Position numbers and translations under genes: made by a program. Positions 19,451 through 28,773 of a DNA stretch of 64,000 bases are shown piece by piece. The notes below the pieces were generated by a model. It made no database searches. It was not told where the DNA came from and saw only the letters and a list, made by a program, of their open reading frames with translations. This stretch comes from VAZQ01 sp963712565 (lineage in GTDB: Bacteria > Pseudomonadota > Alphaproteobacteria > Rhizobiales > Xanthobacteraceae). How positions within the stretch are numbered: position 1 is the stretch's first letter; every line of letters begins with the position of its first letter. The stretch spans positions 1-64,000 of the forward strand of contig CAVQIP010000032.1 of NCBI GenBank assembly GCA_963712565.1. Direction: 5' to 3'.

Positions 19451-21605
19451 GGGCGGTCGGCTCCGGGCTGGCCGCTTCGGGATCGGCCGGGATTTGGGTG
19501 CCGTTGGTCGCCGCCGTCTGCGCGAGCAGGCGCCACGCATCCAGCGTGCATGCGACCGACCAGGCCTGTGCAGGGGCGCCGCGCGGGTGGTGCGGCGGAT
19601 CGCCGTCGAAGATTTCACCGATCGTGCCCACGGCCTGGTCCACCATTGCGTCGCCGATCGCTTCCAGCATGGCTTGCGCCGCGGTTGCGTCGCCGCTGAC
19701 ACGATACGCAGCGAGCACGAAGGGTCCGAGCAGCCAAGCCCAGACCGGCCCCTGGTGATAACCGCCGTCGCGGTCGCGCACGCCGCCGCCGTAGCGGGGA
19801 TGATATGCCGGGCTGCCGGGCGCCAGCGAGCGCAACCCGAAGGCGGTGAGAAGGTGCCGCCGGCACACCGCGACGACGCGCGCCTGGTCCTCCGCCGAGA
19901 GCGGACTGTGCGGCAGGCTGACCGCGAAGATCTGGTTGGGCCTGATGCTGGCATCGTCCCCGTCGGGCCCGTCGATCACGTCGTACAAACCTTCGCCGTC
20001 CGCGCGCACGAATCGTGCAAAGCTGCGCTTGGCGGTGTCGGCGAGCGCGCCGAAACGATCCGGCTGTTCCAGGCGGGTGGCGAACGCGCTCATGATGCGC
20101 AGCGCGTTGTGCCAGAGCGCATTGATTTCGACCGGCTTGCCGATGCGCGGCGTGACCACCCAATCGCCGACCTTCGCATCCATCCACGTCAGCTGCACGC
20201 CCGCGACCCCGGCCTTGAGCAGGCCGTCGGCCGGATCCACGGCGATGCCGTAGCGGGTGCCCTTGCGGTGCCATTCGATCATGTCGGACAGCACCGGGAA
20301 GGCCTCGCGGATCGCGGCAAGGTCCGCGGTCGCATCGAAGTAGGCGCGCCAGGCCTCGAAAAACCACAGCGAGGCATCTGCCGTATTGTATTCGGGGCGA
20401 TCCCCTGGACCGGGGAAGACGTTGGGCAGCATTCCCTCGCTGACGAAACTCGCGAATGTCTTGAGGATGCGATGCGCGACCCGCGGCCGTCCGGTCGCCA
20501 GCGTCAGGCCAGGCAGGCTGATCATCGTGTCGCGGCCCCAGTCGCCGAACCAGGGATAGCCGGCGATGACCGACTGGCCGTCGGGCACGCTCGGCAGCGG
20601 CCGCGCGAACAGGAATGCATCGGCCGCGAGCGCGAGCCGGGCGACCCAGGCTGGCGCCCGTTGCATCGCCGGACCGCTGGCCATCGCGGCCGACACCGCC
20701 GCCCTGTCATGGTCGAGACGGCGCAGCAGCGCGGCCGCGAGGTCAGCCGGCGGATCGGGCTCGAGGCTGGCGACGATTCCCCGCCATTGTCCGGGAACCA
20801 GCGGTATCGTTGCTTCGCCGACGCACAGATGATTGTCGGTCGAGTCGAGGCCGCGTTCGGCCTCCAGCGGAAGCTCGAAGTTCCGGTACCAATCGTGCTT
20901 GGCCACGATGTCGCCGCCCGGCGCCCGCACGGTCAGCGCAAACAGCCCGGCATCGGCGAGCAGGAGACGCTCGCCATCGCTGCGAATCTCGGGCGCAAAG
21001 CCGCCGACGGACGTCGTGCCGTGGTGGTCGCGATCGTTGGCGAGCAGGGTGACCCGCAACGACAGCCCGTCCTGCGGCAAGCCGGCGGCCGGCCGCAGAC
21101 GCCACGCCGCGTAGGTCGTGTGCGCGCCGGGCTCCATCCAGATGCGCGCCTCGATTTGAAGGTCGTCGATCTCGTAGGTCCAGACCGGAACCGAATAGTC
21201 GAGATGAAAGCTCCCGATCCGGACGTGCCCCGCCGGAGCGATGGCGCCGCTCGTCCATCGGTTGGTGAACAGCGGCCAAGACCGCGTGCCCGCGATCAGG
21301 GTCGCATCGGCTTTGGCGAGGATCAGCCGGCGCCCCAGTGGCGATCCGACCGGGGCGATCAGCAGGCCGTGATAGCGCCGGGTCAAGCTGCCGGCGATGG
21401 TGCCGCCGGCATAGCCGCCGAGCCCGTTGGCGAGCCACCATTCGCGCCGCTCCGCCTGCTCGAGATCGCCGCAGATCGCGCGGGTAAAGCGGACCGGACA
21501 GGGCGCCGCAAGCGGCGCGGCCGGACGCGAGTTCGACGCGGCGCGGGGTTGCGCCGCCCGCTGCCGCAGGGGGGAGGCGCCCGCTTTCGATTTGGACTCC
21601 TGCAT
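19434..21605 (-). CDS. Amylo-alpha-1,6-glucosidase / glycogen debranching enzyme family
   Basis: A 723-residue protein. The N-terminal domain carries the family signature EWWLANGLGGYAGGT followed by SLTRRYHGLL; the C-terminal (alpha/alpha)6 catalytic domain includes GYPWFGDWGRDTMISLPGL, EYNTADASLWF and GVRDRDGGYHQGPVWAWLLGPF. The family hydrolyses alpha-1,6 branch glucose from limit dextrins. The extra N-terminal 35 residues are low complexity and the true start may be slightly downstream. It follows the DoxX gene by 29 bases. It is independent of the GlgE/TreX cluster at 40-56 kb, so this genome has at least two debranching routes. Confidence 0.92.
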   Translation of the reverse strand: MQESKSKAGASPLRQRAAQPRAASNSRPAAPLAAPCPVRFTRAICGDLEQAERREWWLANGLGGYAGGTIAGSLTRRYHGLLIAPVGSPLGRRLILAKADATLIAGTRSWPLFTNRWTSGAIAPAGHVRIGSFHLDYSVPVWTYEIDDLQIEARIWMEPGAHTTYAAWRLRPAAGLPQDGLSLRVTLLANDRDHHGTTSVGGFAPEIRSDGERLLLADAGLFALTVRAPGGDIVAKHDWYRNFELPLEAERGLDSTDNHLCVGEATIPLVPGQWRGIVASLEPDPPADLAAALLRRLDHDRAAVSAAMASGPAMQRAPAWVARLALAADAFLFARPLPSVPDGQSVIAGYPWFGDWGRDTMISLPGLTLATGRPRVAHRILKTFASFVSEGMLPNVFPGPGDRPEYNTADASLWFFEAWRAYFDATADLAAIREAFPVLSDMIEWHRKGTRYGIAVDPADGLLKAGVAGVQLTWMDAKVGDWVVTPRIGKPVEINALWHNALRIMSAFATRLEQPDRFGALADTAKRSFARFVRADGEGLYDVIDGPDGDDASIRPNQIFAVSLPHSPLSAEDQARVVAVCRRHLLTAFGLRSLAPGSPAYHPRYGGGVRDRDGGYHQGPVWAWLLGPFVLAAYRVSGDATAAQAMLEAIGDAMVDQAVGTIGEIFDGDPPHHPRGAPAQAWSVACTLDAWRLLAQTAATNGTQIPADPEAASPEPTAHAASH

Positions 21606-21634
21606 CGAATCCGCTCCGGAACGACGGACAGCGC

Positions 21635-22066
21635 CTAGCGCGGATTCAACGAGAAGGCGTCACGCAGCGACTGCATCTTGGCGTCGGCTGCAATGTAGAG
21701 AAAACCGCCGGCCAAGCCCAGGTTTTTCAGGAATGGCCAGAAGTTCTGGTTCCAGGCGTCGCCGTTGAACGGGAAGCTCCAGAAATTGTGGAACAGCACC
21801 GCCGTGACGACCACGTAGAAGATGAACAGCAGCGCCGCTTGGCGACGAAAAAAGCCGGACAGGATGCACACCGGGCCGACGACCTCGAGAATGCCGCCGA
21901 GCACGAGCAGCACAGCCGCTGCCGCGGCCGGCAGCGGTATCCACCCCTGCGCGGCCTGGGCCATCGCCGATTGATGGTCGAAGATCTTGTTGAGCGCGCT
22001 GAACGGGAAGATCAGGACCAGGCAAAGCCGGGCGATGAAAGCGAGCAATTCATCTTGTCGGGTCAT
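21635..22066 (-). CDS. DoxX family membrane protein
   Basis: A 143-residue inner-membrane protein with four hydrophobic helices (ARLCLVLIFPFSALNKIF; AAAAAVLLVLGGILEVVGPV; AALLFIFYVVVTAVLF; LGLAGGFLYIAAD), the DoxX/DUF417-like fold. Members are often accessory to redox enzymes or quinone-linked oxidations; the function here is unknown. It sits between the secreted VOC protein (44 bases) and the debranching enzyme (29 bases). Confidence 0.85.
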   Translation of the reverse strand: MTRQDELLAFIARLCLVLIFPFSALNKIFDHQSAMAQAAQGWIPLPAAAAAVLLVLGGILEVVGPVCILSGFFRRQAALLFIFYVVVTAVLFHNFWSFPFNGDAWNQNFWPFLKNLGLAGGFLYIAADAKMQSLRDAFSLNPR

Positions 22067-22110
22067 GGGTTCGCTCCAGACGAAAATGTCGGTGCCGCCG
22101 CGTCGCCCGT

Positions 22111-23148
22111 CTATTCCTCGATCAGACGGATCGCGTGGCCGTTGGGATCACGGACCATCACGGCGCGCTTGAAGCCGAGCTGCGCCTGCGCCTCCGGGGG
22201 AATCGCCACCACGTCCGGCGTGATGAACTGCGTGCCCGCGCGGCGCAATCGATCGGCGACCGCGCCGATGTCCTTGGTCACCAGCGTCGTCTGCCAATGC
22301 CAGAGGTCGTTGGCCTTGGTGCCGGCGGGCATCGGGCGCCCGCCCGGCGGGGTCTTGTACTCGAGAAACTCGATGTGCGGCGGCGCCGCGGCCGGCATCA
22401 TCGCCGTGACCAGGCAGGTGTCGTTGAACAGGTTGTCCAGCACGGCCTGCGTCATTCCGGTATTGAGCGTGACGCCGCCGACCTCGAATCCGAGCAGATC
22501 GCGGTAGAACGTCACGCCCTTCTCCGTGCTGCCCACGGTCATCGCGGTATGGTCGAGTCCGAGGAACAGCCGGTTCGTCGGCTTCTGCCAGACCATGCTG
22601 CCCTTGCCGGGTGGAAAGTAGATCAGCTCCAGATCGTGACGTTCCGGATCGCGGAACTTGATCGCCTTGATCCCCGCCGCGCCGACATTCGACGGCGGGA
22701 TGGTGATCGGATACGCGGAAATCTGCTGGACGTTGTTCTCCTGCAGGATCTTGTAGGCCGCGTCCATATCGCCGACCACGATGGCCATGTGCTGGAACCA
22801 GGCATCGTTGCTGTAGGAGGGCACCGGGATGGGGCGTCCGGTGGGCGGCGAGACATACTGGGTGAGCTCGACGGTCTGCTCGCCCAGTCTTAGATGGACG
22901 ATGCGCATGTTGGCGTTGAACACGCCGGTCATCTTGTCGTACTCGCTGCCGACGACGCGGAAATCGGAGATCTTCTCGAACTGCAGGACCTTGGTGAAGA
23001 AGCTCGCCTCGCGGTCGACGTCCGCAACCGTAAAGCCGATCATTTTCACCCGCTGCACGTCGCCGGACACGCGGTCCTGCGCATGACCGGCATGCGCCCA
23101 CGCCAGCGAAACAGCGAGCATCGCCGCGGCCAACAAAGGCCGCGACAT
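22111..23148 (-). CDS. Secreted two-domain VOC (glyoxalase/dioxygenase fold) protein
   Basis: A 345-residue protein with a signal peptide (about 1-24, ending AGHAQ), so probably periplasmic. Two vicinal-oxygen-chelate domains follow: the first around KMIGFTVADVDREASFFTKVL ... RHDLELIYFPPG, the second from LDHTAMTVGSTEKGVTFYRDLLGFEVGG to the end. His and Glu residues at the usual metal positions are visible (LDHTA, IEFLEY, HAIRLIE). The start at 23148 gives the signal peptide; the longer open frame upstream is a pseudogene remnant. It would be the first gene of the 23148-13079 operon. Confidence 0.8.
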   Translation of the reverse strand: MSRPLLAAAMLAVSLAWAHAGHAQDRVSGDVQRVKMIGFTVADVDREASFFTKVLQFEKISDFRVVGSEYDKMTGVFNANMRIVHLRLGEQTVELTQYVSPPTGRPIPVPSYSNDAWFQHMAIVVGDMDAAYKILQENNVQQISAYPITIPPSNVGAAGIKAIKFRDPERHDLELIYFPPGKGSMVWQKPTNRLFLGLDHTAMTVGSTEKGVTFYRDLLGFEVGGVTLNTGMTQAVLDNLFNDTCLVTAMMPAAAPPHIEFLEYKTPPGGRPMPAGTKANDLWHWQTTLVTKDIGAVADRLRRAGTQFITPDVVAIPPEAQAQLGFKRAVMVRDPNGHAIRLIEE

Positions 23149-23187
23149 CTTCGCCTGCCCGCGGCAATTCGTGCCACCTCCCGCGCG

Positions 23188-23319
23188 GCTCGGCTCGGCG
23201 CGGTCGGTCGGGATCACGTCGAATGGTGCTGCGGAAGGCGACTTCGCCGCGGAGAGTCCGCCGAAGCGCGCTCCGATGATGACCCCCCGGGGGCGCCGGA
23301 TCGCGATCTTGGAAGCCAT
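23188..23319 (-). pseudogene. N-terminal remnant of a type II NADH dehydrogenase-like flavoprotein
   Basis: About 44 codons, starting ATG at 23319 with GGGAG upstream. The core VIIGARFGGLSAAK matches the N-terminal FAD motif VIVGAGFGGLxAA of NDH-2 enzymes, followed by APFDVIPTDR in place of the usual VDVTVIDR. The second glycine of the FAD motif is Arg, and similarity stops there; the remaining 350 or so residues are absent. The remnant is in frame with the downstream VOC gene, so a translated fusion would mask its signal peptide; I regard it as decayed. Confidence 0.5.
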
Positions 23320-23548
23320 CAACGGTCTCCCAAACCGGGTTTTTCGATATCTGGTTTCTTCCAAACGATCCCGCATCGCCAGAGTAGGGGCCGGGACGGA
23401 CCTTGAACAGCCCGCCGCGCCTCGATCAGCCTGGAACTTGTCGGGAACTTGCATGCTCGGTAGCGCCGCCGGCGTGGGACGCACACAATCTTGCCTCGGT
23501 TTTTTTCTAACGCAGCCCCGCGCGGTCGGCGTAGTCGGGAGGGGGTTC

Positions 23549-23755
23549 ATGAGTGGAAAATATTCGGCGCAATGGTGGGAAAAAGTCGCAGATAGCAAGC
23601 GAGACTTCGCACCGGTGCAGGATTCTCCGAGCATCGCCGAGCCTCTTGTGGAGGCAACAGCCGCCGCGAGACGTCCGCGTTCGCGGCATGGCAGCGGGCC
23701 TGACATAGGCGCGGACGGCGGCGCCAGAACCCGCGAGCCTTCGCTCGCGGATTGA
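23549..23755 (+). CDS. Small hypothetical open frame
   Basis: 68 residues beginning MSGKYSAQWWEKVADSKRDF. A strong purine run (GGGAGGGGG) lies 3-11 bases before the ATG. The first 30 residues are non-repetitive with two adjacent tryptophans; the rest is Arg/Ala/Gly-rich as expected of chance frames. No family recognised. It lies alone between two minus-strand genes. Confidence 0.25.
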   Translation: MSGKYSAQWWEKVADSKRDFAPVQDSPSIAEPLVEATAAARRPRSRHGSGPDIGADGGARTREPSLAD

Positions 23756-23841
23756 CGCGCGCCGTCGGCGCGGCGGCCCGTCAGCCGGCGGCGGCCGGGT
23801 GTCTCGGGTCCGATGGCGGCCGGTCGGCAACGGTACGTGGC

Positions 23842-24819
23842 TTACTCCGCGGTCGCGCCGGAAAGCTTGACGAGCTCCGCCCATTTCGGCAGCTCGCTGC
23901 GCATGAACGCGGCGAAATCCTGCGGCGTGCCGGCCTTCGCAATCGCGCTGAAGCGCGACAGGTTCTCCTGCATCTCCGCCGACCGCAGCCCTTCGTTGAT
24001 GGCGTGATTGAGGGTCGCGACCACGGCGGGCGGCGTGCCCGCCGGCGCGACCACTCCGGTCCAGGCGTCGTGGGTGAAATCAGGAAACCCGCTCTCGACC
24101 AGGGTCGGGACCTGCGGGAGTGCCGGCCATCGCTCCCCGCGCGCGATTCCCAGGGCCCGCAACTTGCCCTCCTTGATGAGCGGATAGAGGCCGAGCAGTC
24201 CGTCGATGGTGAAATGGGTCTGCCCGGCCAGGAGATCGGTGACGGAAGCGGCGGAGCCCTTGTACGGAATGTAGGTGACGTCGATGCCGGCCTTGGCCTT
24301 GAGCAGCGTGCTCAAGAGATGCGGCGGCGTCCCGAGCCCGGCGCCGTAATTGAGTTTGCCTGGATTGGCCTTGGCATAGGCCACGAATTCCTGGACGGTT
24401 TTCGCCGGCAACGTCGGCGACACCACGAGCACGTGTGGCAGCAGCGAGACCGCAGCGATTGGCGTGAACAGCTTCAGTGGCTCGATGCCGAGCTTGGTGT
24501 AAAGCGCGGGCGCCACAGCGAGCGAGCCGGAGGATCCGAACAACAGCGTGTAGCCATCCGCCTCGGCGCTGGCGGCCGCCTTCGAGCCGAGCGTGGACCC
24601 GGCGCCCGGCCGGTTTTCCACCACGACCTCCTGCCCGAGCCGGGTCGACAACTGGTGCGCGACCAGCCGCGCCATGGTGTCGATCGGACCGCCCGGTGGG
24701 AAGGGCACGATCATCTTGATCACACGGTTCGGATAAGGCTGCGACGACGCGGGGGCGGCGGCAAGGAGGCCGAGGCCGGCCGCGAGCAGCGTCACGAGAA
24801 TAGTCCGCTTGGTCAACAT
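23842..24819 (-). CDS. Bug-type (tripartite tricarboxylate transporter) solute-binding protein
   Basis: A 325-residue periplasmic binding protein with a signal peptide (1-25, ASSQ). Family motifs: YPNRVIKMIVPFPPGGPIDTMAR, VVVENRPGAGS, AYAKANPGKLNYG, YIPYKGSAASVTDLLAGQTHF and VPTLVESGFPDF. Bug proteins bind small carboxylates, amides or nicotinate-like compounds; the ligand here is unknown. No TctA/TctB membrane subunits lie nearby. Divergent from the next Bug-type gene across a 294-base region. Confidence 0.92.
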   Translation of the reverse strand: MLTKRTILVTLLAAGLGLLAAAPASSQPYPNRVIKMIVPFPPGGPIDTMARLVAHQLSTRLGQEVVVENRPGAGSTLGSKAAASAEADGYTLLFGSSGSLAVAPALYTKLGIEPLKLFTPIAAVSLLPHVLVVSPTLPAKTVQEFVAYAKANPGKLNYGAGLGTPPHLLSTLLKAKAGIDVTYIPYKGSAASVTDLLAGQTHFTIDGLLGLYPLIKEGKLRALGIARGERWPALPQVPTLVESGFPDFTHDAWTGVVAPAGTPPAVVATLNHAINEGLRSAEMQENLSRFSAIAKAGTPQDFAAFMRSELPKWAELVKLSGATAE

Positions 24820-25113
24820 CCCTGCTCTCCTCGGGCTTTCCGTTTCGCTGCAGATCCCACGCCGCTCGCGCCACGCGCTTGTCTCGGTTTGGAAACAGCG
24901 CGTCGACCGAGCAGGCGATCCGGGCGGCAATATCGGCCATGGCTCGATGGCCGGTGAGCGACGCGAATGATAGCAGATGCCGGGGCCGTCCGGACCGCCG
25001 TGCGACCGAGGGTCGCCCCTGACGCTGACTGGCTTGGTCCCGAGGTCCTGGGCAAGATCACGCCATTGCATTAGGTTGCGGCGCTGCGGGGCAAACCGGA
25101 ATGGCAGGGTGAC

Positions 25114-26142
25114 ATGCGTCTCGTGACTTTGCATTGCGGCGTCGCGGTCGCGATGGCGGCGCTGTTTTCGGTCTCGGCCGGTCGCGCGCAGGAGCCGGCC
25201 GACTTCTACAAGGGCAAGAACGTCGATCTCTACATCGGCTACAGCGCCGGCGGCGGATACGACGTGTATGCGCGCGCGCTGGCGCGCCACATCGGGCGCT
25301 TCATTCCCGGCAATCCCACGGTCGTGACCAAGAACATGCCGGGCGCCGGCAGCCTCGTGCTCGCCAACTGGCTGTACAACGTCGCTCCCAAGGACGGCAC
25401 CGCGTTCGGCATGATCGGCCGCGGCACCGGTTTCGATCCCTTGCTCGGCTCGACCAAGGCGCAGTTCGACGCCTCCAAGTTCAACTGGATCGGCAGCATG
25501 AACGACGAGGTCAGCGTGTGCGTCGCCTGGCACACGACCGGCATCAGCAAGCTCGAACAGGTCACGCAAAAGGAGCTGACGGTGGGAGGGACGGGACCGG
25601 CGGCCGACACCGATCAATTTCCGAAGGTTCTCAACGGCACGATCGGCACCAAGTTCAAGATCGTCACCGGCTATCCCGGCGGCAACGACATCGACCTGGC
25701 GATGGAGCGCGGCGAGGTGATGGGCCGCTGCGGCTGGTCGTGGTCGAGCGTTATCGCGACCCACAAGAGCTGGATCGATGACAACAAGATCAGCGTCCTG
25801 GTGCAGTTGTCGCTGAACAAGCACCCCGATCTGCCGAACGTTCCTCTGATCATGGATTTTGCCAAGAACGAGGAGCAGAAGCAGATTTTCAGGCTGGTCT
25901 TCGCCCGCCAGCCGATGGGAAGGCCGTTCCTGGCGCCTCCCGGCATTCCCGCCGACCGCGTTGCCGCCCTGCGCAAGGCGTTCATGGCGACCCTGACGGA
26001 CAAGACGTTTCTCGCCGAAGCCGAGAAAATGAAACTGGAGATCAATCCGGTTTCCGGCGATGCGGTTCAGGCGATGGTGCAGGAGATCTATCGAACGCCG
26101 AAGCCGGTCGCGGCCGCGGTGGCGAACATGGTCAATCATTAG
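25114..26142 (+). CDS. Bug/TctC-like solute-binding protein
   Basis: 342 residues with a signal peptide ending AGRAQ. It belongs to the diverged TctC-like group beginning ADFYKGKNVDLYIGYSAGGGYDVYARALARHIGRFIPG, with NMPGAGSLVLANWLY and, later, WVG-type loops replaced by MNDEVSVCVAWHT. The ligand is unknown. It lies 74 bases before an ABC transporter operon on the same strand and could be co-transcribed, which would be an odd pairing because Bug proteins normally serve TctAB carriers. Confidence 0.85.
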   Translation: MRLVTLHCGVAVAMAALFSVSAGRAQEPADFYKGKNVDLYIGYSAGGGYDVYARALARHIGRFIPGNPTVVTKNMPGAGSLVLANWLYNVAPKDGTAFGMIGRGTGFDPLLGSTKAQFDASKFNWIGSMNDEVSVCVAWHTTGISKLEQVTQKELTVGGTGPAADTDQFPKVLNGTIGTKFKIVTGYPGGNDIDLAMERGEVMGRCGWSWSSVIATHKSWIDDNKISVLVQLSLNKHPDLPNVPLIMDFAKNEEQKQIFRLVFARQPMGRPFLAPPGIPADRVAALRKAFMATLTDKTFLAEAEKMKLEINPVSGDAVQAMVQEIYRTPKPVAAAVANMVNH

Positions 26143-26216
26143 GCGCCGGCACGTTCGCGTTTCGGTAACAGCGGGGCGGCCAGACCGAGGATCGAAATCG
26201 TCATTGGGAGGAGTAC

Positions 26217-27194
26217 ATGCTCAAGCTTAAAAGCGGCGCTGTCTTGGCCGCGTTGTGTCTCGCGGCGGCAACGCCGGCACTGGCGGAAGACGTCCTGATC
26301 ACTCAGTACAAGGCGGATCCATCCGGCGCGCCCTACGGCGTCGCCATCGACAAAGGCTTTTTCAAAAAAGCCGGTATCGACATCACGGGCGTGATTTCGG
26401 GCGCCGGCGGCGGCACCTCGGTGCGCAGCGCGATCGCGAGCGACCTCGGCTTCGGCGACGTGTCGCCGGCGCCCGCGATCGCCGCCATCGAACAGGGCGA
26501 AAATATCAAGATCGTCAATCTCGGTTCGCGCTCGCTCGCCGACAACGTCGTGATCGTGATGCCGAACTCGCCGATCAAGACGGTCAAGGACCTCAAGGGC
26601 AAGAAGTTCGCCATCAGCAATCCGAAATCGCTGGGAGAAATGACCGCGGTGCTGGTGTTCGAACAGGCCGGACTGAAGCCCGATGACGTGCAACGCGTCG
26701 CGCTCGGCGGCCTTTCCGGCGCGCTCACCGCGCTCGAGAACGGCGTCGTCGACGCCACCAGCATTCCCGGGATCCTGTTCATGATCCGGGGAGGGGAGAG
26801 CAAGTATCGCGTCCTGCTGGGCCCGAAGGATTTGCCGCTGTTGCCGCCGGCGATCGGCATCGCCACCGGCGACCTCATGAAGAAGCATCCGGACAAGCTG
26901 CGCGCGCTGCTGGCCGGTCGGCGCGAGGGCGTGAAGTTCATCTACGAACACCCGCAGGACGCGATCAAGATTCTGAGCAAGGTGTACGAGCCGCTGCCGC
27001 CCAAGGACGTCGCCACGTTGGTCAATCAACTGGTGGAGGCTCGCTTCTGGAGCGAGGGACAGATCGAGATGCAGGGTCTGCAGAACGCGGTGCGGGCAAT
27101 GAAATACGTGGGATCGCTTACCCACGACGTCGATCTCGCCAAGATGGTCGACACCTCGTTCCTGCCGAGTGACTTGCAGGCCGTGAAGAAATGA
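26217..27194 (+). CDS. ABC transporter substrate-binding protein (NMT1/SsuA type)
   Basis: 325-residue periplasmic protein with signal peptide (1-23, TPALA). Type II binding-protein fold of the NMT1/THI5/SsuA/TauA group: GVAIDKGFFKKAGIDITGV, RSAIASDLGFGDVSP, LKGKKFAISNPKSLGEM and ALENGVVDA. Ligands of the group include sulfonates, nitrate and pyrimidine precursors; none can be chosen here. GGGAGGAG precedes the start. Its stop overlaps the ATPase start in ATGA. Confidence 0.92.
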   Translation: MLKLKSGAVLAALCLAAATPALAEDVLITQYKADPSGAPYGVAIDKGFFKKAGIDITGVISGAGGGTSVRSAIASDLGFGDVSPAPAIAAIEQGENIKIVNLGSRSLADNVVIVMPNSPIKTVKDLKGKKFAISNPKSLGEMTAVLVFEQAGLKPDDVQRVALGGLSGALTALENGVVDATSIPGILFMIRGGESKYRVLLGPKDLPLLPPAIGIATGDLMKKHPDKLRALLAGRREGVKFIYEHPQDAIKILSKVYEPLPPKDVATLVNQLVEARFWSEGQIEMQGLQNAVRAMKYVGSLTHDVDLAKMVDTSFLPSDLQAVKK

Positions 27195-28018
27195 GCAGCC
27201 GGCTCCCGGACGGCGACATCCACGCGCAATTGGCAGGCGTGACGCGCGTCTATCCGGGGGCGGCGGGCCATCCCGCGGTCCATGCGCTGGGGCCGATCGA
27301 CCTCGACCTGCGCAAGGGCGAGTTCTTCGCCGTGGTGGGGCCGTCGGGCTGTGGCAAGTCCACGCTGCTGGAGGTTCTGGCCGGCCTCCAGCGCGCCAGC
27401 GCCGGCAGCGTCACGTTCGAACAACGCGCCGTGACCGATGTGGTCCCCGACGGCATCGGCGTCGTCTTTCAGGAAGATGCGAGCTTTCCTTGGCTGACGG
27501 TGTGGGACAATGCCGCCTTCGGCCTGCGCCGCCAGGGCGCGCCGGAGGCGGAGGTGCGCCGCCGCGTCGATGATTCCCTGGCGTTCATGGGGCTGAAGGA
27601 TTTCGCCCGCGCCTACCCGTCGCAGCTGTCCGGCGGGATGCGCCAGCGCGTCTGCATCGCGCGCACCTTGGTGCTGCAGCCGCGGCTCATTCTGCTCGAC
27701 GAGCCGTTCGGCGCGCTCGATGCGCAGACGCGCCTGCTGATGGGCGACGAGGTGTTGCGCCTGTGGCGTCGCACCGGCGCGACGGTGATGCTGATCACCC
27801 ATGCGCTCGACGAAGCCGCGATGCTGTCCGATCGCATCGGCGCGATGTCGGCTCGGCCGGGACGCTTCATCGAGATCGTGGAGACCGGCTGGCCGCGCGA
27901 GCGTGACAGCACGATCGTCGGGGAGCCGGCGTTTGGAGCGATCACCGGGCGTCTGTGGGACCATCTGCGCGGCGAATCGATCAAGGCGCTCGGCCATTCG
28001 GGCATGGCGGCGGCATGA
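27191..28018 (+). CDS. ABC transporter ATP-binding protein (SsuB/NrtD type)
   Basis: 275 residues. Walker A GPSGCGKST (50-58), Q-loop VFQED, signature LSGGMRQR, Walker B LILLDEPFGALD and switch His in LITHALDEA. Energises the importer formed with the adjoining binding protein and two permeases. Overlaps both neighbours by four bases, showing tight coupling. Confidence 0.96.
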   Translation: MSSRLPDGDIHAQLAGVTRVYPGAAGHPAVHALGPIDLDLRKGEFFAVVGPSGCGKSTLLEVLAGLQRASAGSVTFEQRAVTDVVPDGIGVVFQEDASFPWLTVWDNAAFGLRRQGAPEAEVRRRVDDSLAFMGLKDFARAYPSQLSGGMRQRVCIARTLVLQPRLILLDEPFGALDAQTRLLMGDEVLRLWRRTGATVMLITHALDEAAMLSDRIGAMSARPGRFIEIVETGWPRERDSTIVGEPAFGAITGRLWDHLRGESIKALGHSGMAAA

Positions 28019-28773
28019 CCCGCGTCGGCTGGGTCAGGCTCGCCGTCATCATTGCAGCCGTCGGTGCGCTCGAGCTCGCCTGCCGGACGGGGCTGATCGA
28101 CCATCGCATCATGGTGCCGCCATCCGAGATGGCGGCCGCGCTGCTCGGCATTCTCGCTTCCGGCAGCATCAACAGCGACATCGTCCGGACCCTGGGCGTC
28201 ATCGTGATCGCGGTGATCCTGTCGACGATCTTCGGCTTTGGACTCGGTTTGCTGATCCACGCACTGCCGCGGGTGCGGGAGGCGCTCGATCCGTTTTTCG
28301 CGACCTACTATGCCGTGCCGATCTTCATCTTCTACCCGGTTCTGATCGCGATCTTCGGCTTGTCGCTGGTTCCGATCTTGCTGATCGGCGTCGCCACCGC
28401 CATTGTCGCGATGATCATTGCGACCCTGAATGGACTGGATCGTGTCCCGCGCGTCCTGACCAAGGTGGCGCGCGTGCATCGCATGGGCCGGTTCGCCACC
28501 GCCCTTCGGCTGCAGCTGCCGGCCGCGGCGCCCTATCTCTTCACCGGGGTCAAGCTTTCCGTCAGCTACGGCTTCATCGCCGTCATCGCAGCCGAGTTCA
28601 TTCTCGCCCCGGCCGGTCTCGGACGCGACATCGCCGACGCATACGCCGATTTCAACAATCGCCGCATGTATGCGCTGATGCTGTTCGTGCTGATCATCGC
28701 CACCGTCGTCAACATGCTGCTGCACGCCTGGGATCTGCGCTGGGCGCAGCGGCGCGGTCTGGGGCCGTCATGA
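28015..28773 (+). CDS. ABC transporter permease (first)
   Basis: 252 residues with about six hydrophobic helices and the EAA-type coupling loop near KVARVHRMGRFATALRLQLPAAAPYLFTGVKLS. SsuC/TauC-type inner-membrane subunit. The start at 28015 overlaps the ATPase stop (ATGA); its own stop overlaps the next permease start. Two different permease genes suggest a heterodimeric channel. Confidence 0.93.
   Translation: MTRVGWVRLAVIIAAVGALELACRTGLIDHRIMVPPSEMAAALLGILASGSINSDIVRTLGVIVIAVILSTIFGFGLGLLIHALPRVREALDPFFATYYAVPIFIFYPVLIAIFGLSLVPILLIGVATAIVAMIIATLNGLDRVPRVLTKVARVHRMGRFATALRLQLPAAAPYLFTGVKLSVSYGFIAVIAAEFILAPAGLGRDIADAYADFNNRRMYALMLFVLIIATVVNMLLHAWDLRWAQRRGLGPS

Noticed and set aside
17327..19699. 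790-codon open frame opposite the large glucosidase
   Set aside because: Antisense shadow of a strongly conserved gene; no start signal or recognisable domain.
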